Shown piece after piece: positions 1 through 8,874 of a stretch of 64,000 nt of DNA (the stretch's first letter is position 1; each line of letters starts with the position of its first letter). The translations under genes were made by a program, and so were the position numbers. Source of the DNA: Companilactobacillus futsaii JCM 17355 (GTDB lineage: Bacteria > Bacillota > Bacilli > Lactobacillales > Lactobacillaceae); the NCBI RefSeq assembly GCF_001435505.1, contig NZ_AZDO01000011.1, forward strand, positions 53,240 to 117,239. The letters run 5' to 3'. The notes below the pieces were generated by a model that was not told the origin of the DNA, did not search any database, and was given only the letters and a program-made list of their open reading frames with translations.

Positions 1-325
1 AATTATGCTTTTTTGCAAACGAAGAAAAGCGATCAAAACTAGTTAATTCAGAAATCTCTTGTCTTAAATTAACATTACTGGTATTTGTTTTTGTAATCTG
101 TGTAGTCAGACTATCTAATTTATTTTGAGAAGAAGTCATTGAAACTTTAATACTGACCAAAGTAACCATTAAGCCCAAGGTTAATAAAGCTAATGTCACA
201 ATTGAAAAAATCTCAAACTTTGACAAAGCAACACTAGAAGTTTTAGGAGCAGGATGAACCTGCTCTTGTGGTTGTTGTTCAACTTGATATTCTTGTAAGT
301 TTTTGGCAGTACTTTCTTCTCTCAT
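1..325 (-). CDS. ftsL: Cell division protein FtsL (3' end outside window)
   Basis: Single-pass membrane protein of the division complex that works with DivIC/FtsB and DivIB/FtsQ to activate septal wall synthesis. The 108 visible codons show a Q/E/P-rich cytoplasmic tail of about 35 residues, one membrane segment near residues 38-60, then a polar heptad-rich stretch (SQNKLDSLTTQITKTN) typical of the outer coiled coil. FtsL is poorly conserved in sequence, so the call rests on this topology plus position directly after mraZ and rsmH. The ATG at 325 has GGAG about 10 bases upstream and lies 15 bases after the rsmH stop. The C-terminus is cut by the window edge. Confidence 0.9.
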   Translation of the reverse strand, partial: MREESTAKNLQEYQVEQQPQEQVHPAPKTSSVALSKFEIFSIVTLALLTLGLMVTLVSIKVSMTSSQNKLDSLTTQITKTNTSNVNLRQEISELTSFDRFSSFAKKHN

Positions 326-340
326 ATCATTATTTCTCCA

Positions 341-1291
341 TTATATCTTTTCAACGACACGTAATTTTGCACTATGAGCCCGATTATTTTCAGACAATTC
401 TTCTTCATTAGGCAAGATTGGTTTCCTAGTGATCTGTTTCAAAGCCGGCTTGACATCATCAGGAATGACAGGAAGTCCCCTTGGTAAATCAACATGGGAA
501 TTGTTTTTAAAAATATGTTTTACAATTCGGTCTTCTTTGGATTGAAAAGTTATAACGCTTATTCTGCCTTTTGGTGCTAACAAATCTATAGCTTGTTCTA
601 GAGATCTCTCTAAAGAACCCAATTCATCATTAACAGCAATTCTAATCGCTTGAAAAACACGCTTAGCAGGATGACCACCGGTTCTTCTAGCTGCTGCTGG
701 AATAGCATTTTTAATAATATCTGCTAATTCCAGCGTAGAAGTGATTCGATGATCGTCTCTAGTACGTTCAATCGCACGAGCAATTTGTTTAGCAAATTTT
801 TCGTCACTATACTTATAAAAAATACTTACTAGTTCATTGAACGACCAATCATTTACAATTTTTTCAGCATCAAGATCTTGTCTTTGATCCATCCGCATAT
901 CTAAACGTGCTTCTTTTTTATAGCTAAAGCCCCTTTGGGCATCGTCAAATTGTGGAGATGAAACTCCCAAATCATAAACGATACCGTCAACCTTCTCTAT
1001 TCCAAGTTCGTTCAAACGTTCTTGCATATTTTCAAAATTATCACGTATTAAAGTTAGTGAATTATCACCAATAATGTTTGGATCATTTTGAATATTTTCA
1101 CCGACCTCAATGGCAGCTTCATCTCGATCAAAAACATAAAGATGACTATTGTGTACGCGACTCAATAATTCTTTAGTGTGTCCTCCACGACCAAAAGTAG
1201 CGTCAACGTAAATACCATTATCGTGTGGATTTATTTCATCAATAGTTTCTTTTAAAAGTACTGTTTTATGTTTATATACATTAGAAGTCAA
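341..1291 (-). CDS. rsmH: 16S rRNA (cytosine(1402)-N(4))-methyltransferase RsmH
   Basis: N4-methylates C1402 of 16S rRNA in the decoding centre using S-adenosylmethionine; formerly MraW. The 316-residue product is of normal family length. The AdoMet-binding loop [10 protein letters not shown] is at about residues 30-39, and the conserved [16 protein letters not shown] segment lies in the middle. It is second in the mraZ-rsmH-ftsL cluster and its start overlaps the end of mraZ by 11 bases, which suggests translational coupling. Expression is probably governed by the MraZ-bound promoter upstream. Confidence 0.97.
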   Translation of the reverse strand: MTSNVYKHKTVLLKETIDEINPHDNGIYVDATFGRGGHTKELLSRVHNSHLYVFDRDEAAIEVGENIQNDPNIIGDNSLTLIRDNFENMQERLNELGIEKVDGIVYDLGVSSPQFDDAQRGFSYKKEARLDMRMDQRQDLDAEKIVNDWSFNELVSIFYKYSDEKFAKQIARAIERTRDDHRITSTLELADIIKNAIPAAARRTGGHPAKRVFQAIRIAVNDELGSLERSLEQAIDLLAPKGRISVITFQSKEDRIVKHIFKNNSHVDLPRGLPVIPDDVKPALKQITRKPILPNEEELSENNRAHSAKLRVVEKI

Positions 1292-1712
1292 AGTCTGTCA
1301 TTTTCTCCGATATTTCCTCAAAATTATCTTCAGCCTCTTGGCTAAATTCGTTCCAACGCTCTGCATCCCAAATTTCAATTCGATCTGAAACTCCGACAAA
1401 TACACAATCCTTTTGTAACTTAGCGAATTTGATTAAAGGTGTTGAAAGATTGATTCGCCCCTGTTTATCGAATTCAACCTCTGCAGCAGCAGAATAAAAG
1501 AATCGTGTAAAAGCTCTTGCGTCTTTTTTTGTTAAAGGCAGCTTGTCCAATTGAGCTTCGAGTTTTTCCCATTGCTCAATTGGATACCCAAAAAGGCAAC
1601 CATCCATGCCTCGAGTAATTACAAACTTATCACCAAGTAGCTTTCTAAATTTAGCCGGGACAATAACTCGACCTTTAGTATCTAGTGTGTGATGAAATTC
1701 ACCCATAAACAC
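1281..1712 (-). CDS. mraZ: Transcriptional regulator MraZ
   Basis: DNA-binding protein that controls the dcw (division and cell wall) cluster by binding spaced GTGG-type repeats at its own promoter. The 143 residues contain the two SpoVT/AbrB-like halves expected; the first opens with [20 protein letters not shown] and the second carries [11 protein letters not shown]. The start is taken as GTG at 1712 because GAGGTG sits 8 bases upstream; the next candidate is an ATG two codons later. Three 10-bp-spaced operator repeats lie just upstream. Confidence 0.97.
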   Translation of the reverse strand: MFMGEFHHTLDTKGRVIVPAKFRKLLGDKFVITRGMDGCLFGYPIEQWEKLEAQLDKLPLTKKDARAFTRFFYSAAAEVEFDKQGRINLSTPLIKFAKLQKDCVFVGVSDRIEIWDAERWNEFSQEAEDNFEEISEKMTDFDF

Positions 1713-1750
1713 GGACAGTTCACCTCAATTCTTTAACACTTCCTAATTTA

Positions 1751-1774
1751 CCACAATTCCCCACTTTTAACCAC
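1751..1774 (-). promoter_or_regulatory. MraZ operator: three GTGG boxes with 10-bp period
   Basis: On the minus strand GTGG occurs at 1774-1771, 1764-1761 and 1754-1751, each separated by 6 bases, so the boxes fall on one helical face. This is the arrangement known for MraZ autoregulatory sites. A degenerate fourth box (AGGA at 1744-1741) keeps the spacing. The boxes end about 40 bases upstream of the mraZ start. Confidence 0.75.
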
Positions 1775-1857
1775 ACGATATTTAATAATTTCACAAGAAA
1801 TGTGAAAGCCATTACTATTTGTATGGTTCTAGCGGTGGGGTAATTTTTTAAATTATC

Positions 1858-1887
1858 TTGCAAACGGTTGCAATCATTGCATAAAAT
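1858..1887 (+). promoter_or_regulatory. Candidate sigma-A promoter of the DUF4044-type gene
   Basis: TTGCAA at 1858-1863 and TAAAAT at 1882-1887 are separated by 18 bases, placing a start site about 40 bases before the SD of the small gene. Read by eye only. Confidence 0.45.
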
Positions 1888-1937
1888 GAGTTTGTGAAGT
1901 AGTATTTCACTATATATTTAATTTGGTGGTGGAATTA

Positions 1938-2054
1938 TTGGACGATAAAAAACCTAAAAGCACTTTGACTAAAATTACACAAGTAGTCGTTTGGCTAATG
2001 ATCTTAGTTACTATCGGCGGTGTAGTTTTAGGTGCGTTAATGAGTTTCATTTAA
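1938..2054 (+). CDS. Small membrane protein, DUF4044 type
   Basis: A 38-codon gene divergent from mraZ. The start is TTG at 1938 with GGTGGTGG ending 5 bases upstream. The product has a charged head (MDDKKPKSTLTK) followed by one hydrophobic helix with a GG and ends LGALMSFI. Very short proteins of this form next to mraZ are classed as DUF4044 in lactobacilli; function unknown. A promoter-like pair lies upstream and a strong terminator follows 6 bases after the stop, which supports a real transcription unit. Confidence 0.65.
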   Translation: MDDKKPKSTLTKITQVVVWLMILVTIGGVVLGALMSFI

Positions 2055-2059
2055 AACAA

Positions 2060-2105
2060 AAAATCCTCGTGGAAATGTATTTGAACACATTTCCACGAGG
2101 ATTTT
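2060..2105. terminator. Bidirectional terminator between the DUF4044-type gene and thiT
   Basis: A 19-bp perfect inverted repeat (2060-2078 with 2087-2105) has an 8-base loop and A/T runs on both sides, so it can end both convergent transcripts. Confidence 0.9.
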
Positions 2106-2114
2106 ATTTTTATC

Positions 2115-2705
2115 CTAATTTTTAACCATAATCAAACGTTTAAAAATTTTATTCAATAAGACTGCCAAAATTAAGAGCATAATCATATTAGCAATAAAAC
2201 TGCCACCGTTGATTGCTAAAGAATAAATCCAAGGATTCATTCCCTTAGGCGCATATGAACCCCAATAAATTCCTCCCGCAATAAAGTGGAAAAAGTATTT
2301 AGCAAAAAATCCAATAGCTGAATAAAAAATAATCAGTCCCAAAGCATTGTTGCCTTGTTCAATTGAGCGTTTCACTTGAACACTACCAAGACCAATCAAC
2401 CCGACTACACCAAAGGCAACTGGATATTCAACAAAACCTTGTAAAGGATTCAAAAATCCACCGTTACTGAAACCACGAATAACCAAATCTAAGATTCCCC
2501 AAACTAATCCTGCCATTAAACCGGGTTTTAATCCTCGACGTAAGGCAAAAATTGACATTGTAATCAATCCATAGGAAAATTCCACCGCTGAAACACCAGT
2601 GGAATGTGGAATAAATGACAAGACCATCGCTAAAGCAGTGATCAAAGCACCTTCAGTAATGACGACTAAATCATTACCCGTTCCCTTACTAACATTATTG
2701 ATCAT
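2115..2705 (-). CDS. thiT: Energy-coupled thiamine transporter S component ThiT
   Basis: Membrane substrate-binding subunit of a group II ECF transporter; it captures thiamine and uses the shared EcfAA'T module, which is not in this window. The 196-residue product is hydrophobic with about six membrane segments, and contains the conserved segments VEFSYGLITMSIFALRRGLKPG and GFVEYPVAF of the ThiT/YuaJ family. The ATG at 2705 is preceded by GGGAG 10 bases upstream; that SD lies inside a terminator stem of the TPP riboswitch, so the gene should be switched off by thiamine pyrophosphate. Confidence 0.95.
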   Translation of the reverse strand: MINNVSKGTGNDLVVITEGALITALAMVLSFIPHSTGVSAVEFSYGLITMSIFALRRGLKPGLMAGLVWGILDLVIRGFSNGGFLNPLQGFVEYPVAFGVVGLIGLGSVQVKRSIEQGNNALGLIIFYSAIGFFAKYFFHFIAGGIYWGSYAPKGMNPWIYSLAINGGSFIANMIMLLILAVLLNKIFKRLIMVKN

Positions 2706-2761
2706 AAAAAAAGAACTCCCTTCTGATTTTCGTCATCACAAGAGAGTTCGAGCTTCTGCTT
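2706..2761 (-). promoter_or_regulatory. Expression platform of the thiT riboswitch (terminator plus SD sequestration)
   Basis: The transcript can pair 2749-2740 with 2722-2713 (10 bp, one G-U) followed by seven U directly abutting the AUG. The 3' arm contains the GGGAG SD, so the same hairpin could terminate transcription and hide the ribosome site. A competing hairpin, 2765-2758 with 2753-2746 (one mismatch), shares GAAC with the terminator arm and touches the end of aptamer helix P1. Confidence 0.7.
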
Positions 2762-2855
2762 GAACAACACTATCCCTACGCATGTATTAACATAACAGGT
2801 TTAAAGGGTCTGAACTTAGTTCACTCTCAGCCGAATGGCTCCCCCTGTGTTGACT
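2762..2855 (-). ncRNA. TPP (THI-box) riboswitch
   Basis: The minus strand carries the THI-box landmarks in order: CAACAC of helix P1 (2852-2847), GGGGAGCC, GGCTGAGAGTGAA, GACCCTTTAAACCTG, then the TTAATACATGCGTAGGGATAG block and closing GTGTTG (2770-2765). It sits directly upstream of thiT. Confidence 0.97.
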
Positions 2856-2888
2856 TATTCAATTTACAGAAAAATTGTACCATAGTCC

Positions 2889-3686
2889 TTATTTTCTTCC
2901 AAACACTCTGCCCCAAAAACCGACTTTTTTTGTATGAGTCGATAAATCTAGGGGAATGTTTTCTCCAAGCATACGACGAGCAATATTTTGATAACTATGC
3001 CCAGCATCACTTTGATCATCAAAAACAACCGTCCTACCTGAATTAGAAGCAGAAATAACTTTATCTTCATCAATCACGATTCCCAAAAGTGGGATTCCTA
3101 AATGATTGACAATGTCATCAATTCGCATCGAAGTACCATCATTGATCATATTCTTTCTAATACGATTAATAATCAAATGTGGTGTGATCGGCATATTCAT
3201 ATTCTCCAAAATACCGACGACACGATCAGCATCGCTTACAGAAGCAACTTCCGGATTAGTAACCACTAAAGCCCCATCAGCAATGGAAACAGCATTTTGA
3301 AAACCATACTCGATTCCGGCAGGGCAATCGATCATTACAAAATCAAAACGTTGTTTCAATTCGTTAACGATATTACCAACAGATTCTTTATCTAAGACAT
3401 ATTTATCAGCAAACTGTGATGCCGCCAATAAATACAAATTATCTTCAAAACGTGGATCTCTGACTAAAGCCTGTGATACTACGACTCGATGTTGTGCTAC
3501 GTCAACAATATCATAAACTATCCGATTGGTTAGCCCCATGACCGCATCCAGGTTTCTTAGACCAATATCCAAATCAACCATGCAGACCTTTTTTCCAAGG
3601 CTTGCCAAGACAGTACTAACATTTGCTGTGGTAGTAGTCTTTCCAACTCCACCTTTTCCAGAAGTTACAACGATTGATATCCCCAT
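2889..3686 (-). CDS. minD: Septum site-determining ATPase MinD
   Basis: Membrane-associated ATPase that recruits MinC to block division away from mid-cell. The 265 residues begin with the deviant Walker A SGKGGVGKTT (residues 9-18), followed by the switch segment VDLDIGLRNLDAVMGL. The last 20 residues (THTKKVGFWGRVFGRK) form the expected amphipathic membrane-targeting helix. It follows minC by 23 bases, in the order mreB-mreC-mreD-minC-minD. Confidence 0.97.
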   Translation of the reverse strand: MGISIVVTSGKGGVGKTTTTANVSTVLASLGKKVCMVDLDIGLRNLDAVMGLTNRIVYDIVDVAQHRVVVSQALVRDPRFEDNLYLLAASQFADKYVLDKESVGNIVNELKQRFDFVMIDCPAGIEYGFQNAVSIADGALVVTNPEVASVSDADRVVGILENMNMPITPHLIINRIRKNMINDGTSMRIDDIVNHLGIPLLGIVIDEDKVISASNSGRTVVFDDQSDAGHSYQNIARRMLGENIPLDLSTHTKKVGFWGRVFGRK

Positions 3687-3709
3687 AGTTAACCTGTCCT
3701 TTTTTTAAA

Positions 3710-4348
3710 CTAACGCTTATAATTTTTTAAATCATCAATACTGATAGAATGCAAATCATCAATGAAAGCATACTTTCCAGCTTGAAAATTTTCTTTATTA
3801 TCATCAGTTACGATTTCTATCACATCAGCAATTCTTAACTGATCGACGTCTTTTAAATTGCCGAAGATCATGGCATCAGTATTATCAGGATAGCCCGCAT
3901 GAACGATTCCATCGACCTCTCCAAGAATGTAAATAGAACCACTAGCTCTTACCTGAGCATCTCGGTGCAATGTCCCTAGAAAAATCAAATCGCCTTCATA
4001 ATCGACTTTTTGTCCACTACGGACTATTCCCGATTCAACATTAGTTCGATTAGCTTTTAAAATATCGGCAACTTTTAAATTATCCTCAACATCTGCTTCA
4101 ATATCTTTCAAAGTCAGTTGTGGATACTCATCAAAGAAACCACGGATATCGTTTTTTTGATCTTCCGTCAACAAACGATGTCCTGTCTTAACGGTAAAAT
4201 AAATAACATCATCATTTTCATTAGTTGATTTGGCATTTTGTTGGATAATCAAATCTTTCATTTCCTTCAAAGCATCGCCATAATTGGCCTTATCATCAAT
4301 AATGACTGAAAAGCCATTTTTATCACCTTTTAAAATGATGTCACTCAT
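3710..4348 (-). CDS. minC: Septum site-determining protein MinC
   Basis: Inhibitor of FtsZ assembly that is positioned by MinD. The 212 residues show an N-terminal alpha/beta domain and a C-terminal beta-helix domain with the conserved patches VRSGQKVDYEGDLIFLGTLH and ASGSIYILGEVDGIVHAG. Its start overlaps the end of mreD by 4 bases, so the two are probably translationally coupled. Confidence 0.95.
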   Translation of the reverse strand: MSDIILKGDKNGFSVIIDDKANYGDALKEMKDLIIQQNAKSTNENDDVIYFTVKTGHRLLTEDQKNDIRGFFDEYPQLTLKDIEADVEDNLKVADILKANRTNVESGIVRSGQKVDYEGDLIFLGTLHRDAQVRASGSIYILGEVDGIVHAGYPDNTDAMIFGNLKDVDQLRIADVIEIVTDDNKENFQAGKYAFIDDLHSISIDDLKNYKR

Positions 4349-4887
4349 TTACTATCCCTCCGATATTTCACCATCCAACTTGATAAATTTGCTAGTGGAA
4401 TGTAAAAAATGAAGAAAACCACTACGTTCCATAACAATGTTGGACCCAATGTATAAGTAATGAAATCCAATACATCAGTACTAGTTTGTTGCAACAAGCG
4501 TTCCAACAAATAAATTCCCGACTGCAAAAATGTCAACGATAAGAAATAAATTGACAAGTCGTATCCCATATTATTTTTCAACAATAAAAACTTAAAATGA
4601 TCGATTCCGATCATCAAAAGTGGTAAAAGAACCGTATACAATCCAATTATTCCGTAATAATAGGAATCATACAAAAGTCCAAAGACAATCCCTAAAATTA
4701 TTAGATGTCTACGATCATCGATCCTCATCGTTAACATAACTATTAACATCAACATCAACTGTGGTAAAACGTTAAAACCACCGTGATTCATATTATTCAA
4801 AAAGGCCCATTTCATTAAACCGTCTAAGTAGAACGCTATTAATAGAAAAAATACTTGTCCAACTACTTTGCGAGTTTTAATATTCAT
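4345..4887 (-). CDS. mreD: Rod shape-determining protein MreD
   Basis: Integral membrane partner of MreC in the elongasome. The 180 residues are strongly hydrophobic with five to six predicted helices. Sequence conservation in this family is low; identity comes mainly from position between mreC (1-base overlap) and minC (4-base overlap). Confidence 0.92.
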   Translation of the reverse strand: MNIKTRKVVGQVFFLLIAFYLDGLMKWAFLNNMNHGGFNVLPQLMLMLIVMLTMRIDDRRHLIILGIVFGLLYDSYYYGIIGLYTVLLPLLMIGIDHFKFLLLKNNMGYDLSIYFLSLTFLQSGIYLLERLLQQTSTDVLDFITYTLGPTLLWNVVVFFIFYIPLANLSSWMVKYRRDSK

Positions 4888-5747
4888 TACTTTTCACCGC
4901 TAACTGATGATTTGATTACTGTAACAACTGTGAAATTGCGCAATTCAGCTGCTGGAGTGATGTATACCGAGTTAGTCATACCGTAATTATCTTTTTTGAT
5001 TCCGTAAACTTTACCGATATATAACCCTCGAGGTGTTAAACCACCTAAACCAGAAGTAATAACGCTTTGACCTTTTTTAATATTCTTTGTTGAAGTGACG
5101 TTTTCCATAACTAAATCGCCAGTATCACTGTCATAACGACTGACAACACCAGTAATATTCTTATTGTTACCTAAAATTTCAGCCGCAAATTTATCATTTA
5201 ATTCATTATCAGTCGAAATCAATTCAACTTTTGAACTAACTTTATCGACTTCTATGATTCGACCTATCAAACCTTTACCAGACATAACTGGCATATTTTT
5301 CTTAATGCCACTTGTCTGACCACGATTGATTGTCAAATAGCTTTGCCAACTATTTGGTGAGCGCGACAAAACAGAAGCATTGACAGTGGAATAGTCTGTC
5401 AAAGTGCTATTAAGTTTTAATTCCTGTTTGAGTTTTTTATTTTCTTCTTGAACTACTTCTAGCTTAGCTTGATTTTGAGCCAATTCACCGATACGAGCCT
5501 TTAAACGTTTATTCTCAGTATAAGTGTTGTACAAATCAGAAAACTCTGAGGTAGCATTTTTTACAGCATTAGTTGGATAAGCAAAAACTCCACCAACCAC
5601 ACTAACAACATCATTACCGATCTGTTGAACCACTGGCGGTGTACTCTTTTTATCACGGATATTGACCGTTACCGCTAAAAGTCCAAAAGTTACGATAATA
5701 AGTATCATTAAAATAATCAATTTTTTATTTGAAAAGAACTTTTGCAT
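4887..5747 (-). CDS. mreC: Rod shape-determining protein MreC
   Basis: Scaffold of lateral-wall synthesis outside the membrane. The 286 residues contain an N-terminal membrane anchor (about 10-27), a coiled coil (about 65-105, NKRLKARIGELAQNQAKLEV) and a beta-rich domain with VLSRSPNSWQSYLTINRG, the family hallmark. The ATG at 5747 has a good GGAGG upstream. A short terminator separates it from mreB. Confidence 0.96.
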   Translation of the reverse strand: MQKFFSNKKLIILMILIIVTFGLLAVTVNIRDKKSTPPVVQQIGNDVVSVVGGVFAYPTNAVKNATSEFSDLYNTYTENKRLKARIGELAQNQAKLEVVQEENKKLKQELKLNSTLTDYSTVNASVLSRSPNSWQSYLTINRGQTSGIKKNMPVMSGKGLIGRIIEVDKVSSKVELISTDNELNDKFAAEILGNNKNITGVVSRYDSDTGDLVMENVTSTKNIKKGQSVITSGLGGLTPRGLYIGKVYGIKKDNYGMTNSVYITPAAELRNFTVVTVIKSSVSGEK

Positions 5748-5770
5748 TGCTTCCTCCTAGTAGATCAAAT

Positions 5771-5792
5771 AAAAAAAACGGGATTAACCCGC
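5771..5792 (-). terminator. Short terminator between mreB and mreC
   Basis: Right after the mreB stop the minus strand forms CGGG-TTAAT-CCCG followed by eight T. The 4-5 bp stem is short, so partial readthrough into mreC is likely, making this an attenuator rather than a full stop. Confidence 0.5.
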
Positions 5793-6794
5793 TTATTTTT
5801 GGCGACGCATTACATCGATATTTTTAAGTGATTCACCAGTACCGATGGCCACACAATCTAGTGGGTCTTGAGCAATGAATACGGGAACTCCAGTTGCTTC
5901 AGATATCACTTCAGGTAAATGATGTAACAAAGCACCACCACCGGTAAGCACGATACCATGATCGATAACATCGGCGGCAATCTCAGGAGATGTTTCCTCA
6001 AGAGTTTCTTTAATTGTTTCGATGATTTCTTCAACGTTTTCGTGAATAGCTGTGGCAATGTCTTCACCAGTCAATGAGACTGTCTTAGGTAGACCAGTTA
6101 CTAAATCACGACCACGAATTTGCATTGATTCAAGTTCTTTTGATTTCTCGATTGAAGCTGAACCAACTTGGATCTTAACGTCTTCAGCTGTTCTTTCACC
6201 GATTTGAAGATTGAAGTTTGATTTAATATATGCAGAAATTGATTCGTCAAACTTGTCACCAGCAACTCGAATTGAACGTGATGAAACGATACCACCTAAT
6301 GAAATAGTAGCAACATCAGTAGTACCACCACCAATATCAACAACCATGTTACCAGTTGGGTCCATAACGGGAAGACCAGCACCGATAGCAGCTGCAAATG
6401 GTTCTTCAATCACATAAGCTTCACGAGCACCTGCATGTTGTGTTGCTTCGATGACAGCACGTTTTTCAACTTCTGTCACACCACTTGGAACACAAACCAT
6501 AACTGATGGTTTTGAGTTATTAGCAGTCTTTTCGATGAAATACTTCATCATGGCTGCGGTTGTGTCATAATCGGCAATTACACCGTCACGCATTGGACGA
6601 ATTGCAGAAATACTACCCGGTGTACGACCAATCATTTCACGTGCGTCTGAACCGACCGCAACGATTTCTCCAGTGTTGTTATTTTTTGCAACAACTGAAG
6701 GTTCATTTAAAACTATACCTTTTCCTTCAGCATAAACTAGAGTATTTGCAGTTCCCAAGTCTATACCGAGCTTCTTTGATCCAATACCAAACAA
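5793..6794 (-). CDS. mreB: Rod shape-determining protein MreB
   Basis: Actin-like ATPase that guides the elongasome. The 333 residues carry the phosphate-1 motif DLGTANT (residues 12-18), phosphate-2 [12 protein letters not shown] and the adenosine motif LTGGGALL. It heads the mreBCD-minCD group; a second MreB-family gene (mbl) is at 23,361. An extended -10 promoter lies about 50 bases upstream. Confidence 0.97.
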   Translation of the reverse strand: MFGIGSKKLGIDLGTANTLVYAEGKGIVLNEPSVVAKNNNTGEIVAVGSDAREMIGRTPGSISAIRPMRDGVIADYDTTAAMMKYFIEKTANNSKPSVMVCVPSGVTEVEKRAVIEATQHAGAREAYVIEEPFAAAIGAGLPVMDPTGNMVVDIGGGTTDVATISLGGIVSSRSIRVAGDKFDESISAYIKSNFNLQIGERTAEDVKIQVGSASIEKSKELESMQIRGRDLVTGLPKTVSLTGEDIATAIHENVEEIIETIKETLEETSPEIAADVIDHGIVLTGGGALLHHLPEVISEATGVPVFIAQDPLDCVAIGTGESLKNIDVMRRQK

Positions 6795-6842
6795 TTTATT
6801 TTCTCTCCTTTAAAGTACACACCACATTTTACGCTAATCAAA

Positions 6843-6851
6843 ATTATATCA
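6843..6851 (-). promoter_or_regulatory. Candidate extended -10 promoter of mreB
   Basis: On the minus strand TGATATAAT (6851-6843) combines a TGN extension with a perfect TATAAT. The -35 17 bases upstream (CTTTCA) is weak, as is usual with an extended -10. Confidence 0.5.
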
Positions 6852-6888
6852 TAGAAAACGTCGAATGAAAGTACGACGAAATCATATC

Positions 6889-7527
6889 CTAAATTAAATT
6901 TAAAGACTTTAGACTAGAATATGCTTTTTTCGTAATAATTAAATGGTCTATTAAGTTTATTCCTATTAAATGGCAACATTTTTGTAGCCTCAAACTGAAC
7001 TCTTGATCGTTTTGCGAGAACATCAGTGAACCATTAGGATGGTTGTGGGCAACCAATACTTGTGTTGCCGACATCCCAATTGCTTCTCGTAAAATATCAC
7101 GTGGATGAACCGTCGCTGAATCGACTGTACCAATAAAAATAATTTTTTCTGAGATCACATGATAACTATTATTCAAATATATTGCTATTAGCTTTTCTTG
7201 TGGAGCATTTCCAATTTTTTTAATTAAATGTTGACCCATATCATCGACTGAAACAGTTTCTTTAGACAAGGTGTCAGCTTGATTTTTTCTTGATCCTAAT
7301 TCTATTGCCGCAAGTATTTTGCAAGCTTGTGCCACACCTACTCCATTAAAAGACATCAGTTGCTCTAAACTCAAGTTTAAACCATCAGATTCATAAACTA
7401 TTTGCTTTGCAAGCTTGGTTACAGAATATTTTTTAGTTCCACGGCCTAAAATTACCGCTAATAATTCTTCATCTTTTAATGTAGTGACACCATAACTTAA
7501 AATTCTTTCTCTTAAATTTATCATCAT
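6889..7527 (-). CDS. radC: RadC family (JAB1/MPN-fold) protein
   Basis: The family is named for a supposed DNA repair role that has not held up; the true function is uncertain. The 212 residues have an N-terminal helix-hairpin-helix region (SFNGVGVAQACKILAAIELG) and a C-terminal JAMM-type metal site with HPRDILREAI and HNHPNGS (His161, His163). It lies 9 bases after folC, so the two are probably cotranscribed. Confidence 0.93.
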   Translation of the reverse strand: MMINLRERILSYGVTTLKDEELLAVILGRGTKKYSVTKLAKQIVYESDGLNLSLEQLMSFNGVGVAQACKILAAIELGSRKNQADTLSKETVSVDDMGQHLIKKIGNAPQEKLIAIYLNNSYHVISEKIIFIGTVDSATVHPRDILREAIGMSATQVLVAHNHPNGSLMFSQNDQEFSLRLQKCCHLIGINLIDHLIITKKAYSSLKSLNLI

Positions 7528-7536
7528 ATCTTAAAA

Positions 7537-8802
7537 TTACGAAAAATAATTCTCTAAATCTGAAACCAAATAAAACGAACCTGTAATTAATAATAATTGA
7601 TCATCAGTCAATCGAGAAATAATTTTCTGTAATCCGGTGTGATAATTTTCAACAAACGAAACATTAGAATATTGCGATAAATTGTAGTCCTCTTTAGTAG
7701 CAGAACGTGCCATATCGAGCTTTGTAATATAAATATGCTTAGATTTCGGTACTAATTCGTCCAAAATATCATGACGATCTTTATCCTTCATCCCTGCATA
7801 TAGAACAATTATATCCTTATTTTCATAATTTAATGACAAAGAATTGATTAAATTGTAAATTGCTGAAATATTATGAGCACCATCCAATAATATCAATGGT
7901 TTCTTTTGAACGACTTGAGCTCGTCCTGGCAGTTGATAATTATCAAGGTTATTCCTGATCAAAGCTACATCCAAATTCAATCCATGTAGCCTTTGATATT
8001 CTAGAAATGCTCGTATCGCAATCGAAGCATTAATTGCCGTAGTTTTTTCAAATCCTAAGCAAGTCATATCTTCTATTGATAGCTTATCATCATAATATAT
8101 AAACAATAAAGAAAAATCATTATTTTTATACTTTTTTATTGAAAAATCACGTCCATAACTAAACAACGGACTGTTCAAAACCTTTGCTTCAGCTTGAATA
8201 ATACCTTGAACTGATTCATGCAATTTTCCAGTTATGACAGGACGACCAGGTTTGATAATGCCCGCTTTTTCTTTGGCAATATCTTGCAAGGTTGGTCCAA
8301 TTAACTTTTCATGATCTAAATCAATCGAAGTAATAATTGAGAGAATTGGAGTTATGACATTAGTCTTATCATGTCTAGCACCAATTCCAGCTTCAATTAC
8401 GGCGACGTCGACACGACCACGGAAATAAAAATAACCCAAAATCGTAACAAATTCAAATTCTGCTAAAGGAATTCCAGCAACTTTTGCCTTAATATAATTA
8501 ACTTCTTTGACTAATTCATCATTAGAAATGTATTGATGATTAATTTGAATACGCTCATTAAATTCTTTGATAAAAGGCGACGTGAACATTCCTACCTGCT
8601 TACCACTAGCCTCAAGTAAGTTTGCTAAAAAATTGGTGGTCGTACCTTTACCATTAGTCCCAGTAATATGAATCGTTTCATAACTATTTTGAGGATTACC
8701 TAATCGACTCAGAGCTTCTTCAATATTGTCCAAATCATTCGTACGTTTGAATTTAGGCAAACTATGAATAAATTTTAATGTTTCTTCATAAGTTTCTAAC
8801 AA
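7537..8802 (-). CDS. folC: Folylpolyglutamate/dihydrofolate synthase FolC
   Basis: ATP-dependent ligase that adds glutamate to folates. The P-loop ITGTNGKGTT and the later DLDHEKLIGPT and LLDGAHN segments mark a Mur-ligase-fold FolC. The start is taken as TTG at 8802 (421 aa): GGAG sits 7 bases upstream and the protein then begins MLETYEETLKFIHSLPKF, the usual family N-terminus. An upstream in-frame TTG at 8850 falls inside the valS terminator hairpin and is rejected. Confidence 0.93.
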   Translation of the reverse strand: MLETYEETLKFIHSLPKFKRTNDLDNIEEALSRLGNPQNSYETIHITGTNGKGTTTNFLANLLEASGKQVGMFTSPFIKEFNERIQINHQYISNDELVKEVNYIKAKVAGIPLAEFEFVTILGYFYFRGRVDVAVIEAGIGARHDKTNVITPILSIITSIDLDHEKLIGPTLQDIAKEKAGIIKPGRPVITGKLHESVQGIIQAEAKVLNSPLFSYGRDFSIKKYKNNDFSLLFIYYDDKLSIEDMTCLGFEKTTAINASIAIRAFLEYQRLHGLNLDVALIRNNLDNYQLPGRAQVVQKKPLILLDGAHNISAIYNLINSLSLNYENKDIIVLYAGMKDKDRHDILDELVPKSKHIYITKLDMARSATKEDYNLSQYSNVSFVENYHTGLQKIISRLTDDQLLLITGSFYLVSDLENYFS

Positions 8803-8823
8803 TATTTTTCTCCAATTTTTCTT

Positions 8824-8853
8824 AAATAAAAAGGGCTGGACTTTTTCCAACCC
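8824..8853 (-). terminator. Terminator of valS
   Basis: The minus strand has GGGTTGGA-AAAAG-TCCAGCCC (8-bp stem, one G-U) then TTTTTATTT, 20 bases after the valS stop. Confidence 0.85.
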
Positions 8854-8874
8854 TCATTATTATATACTCAAATA

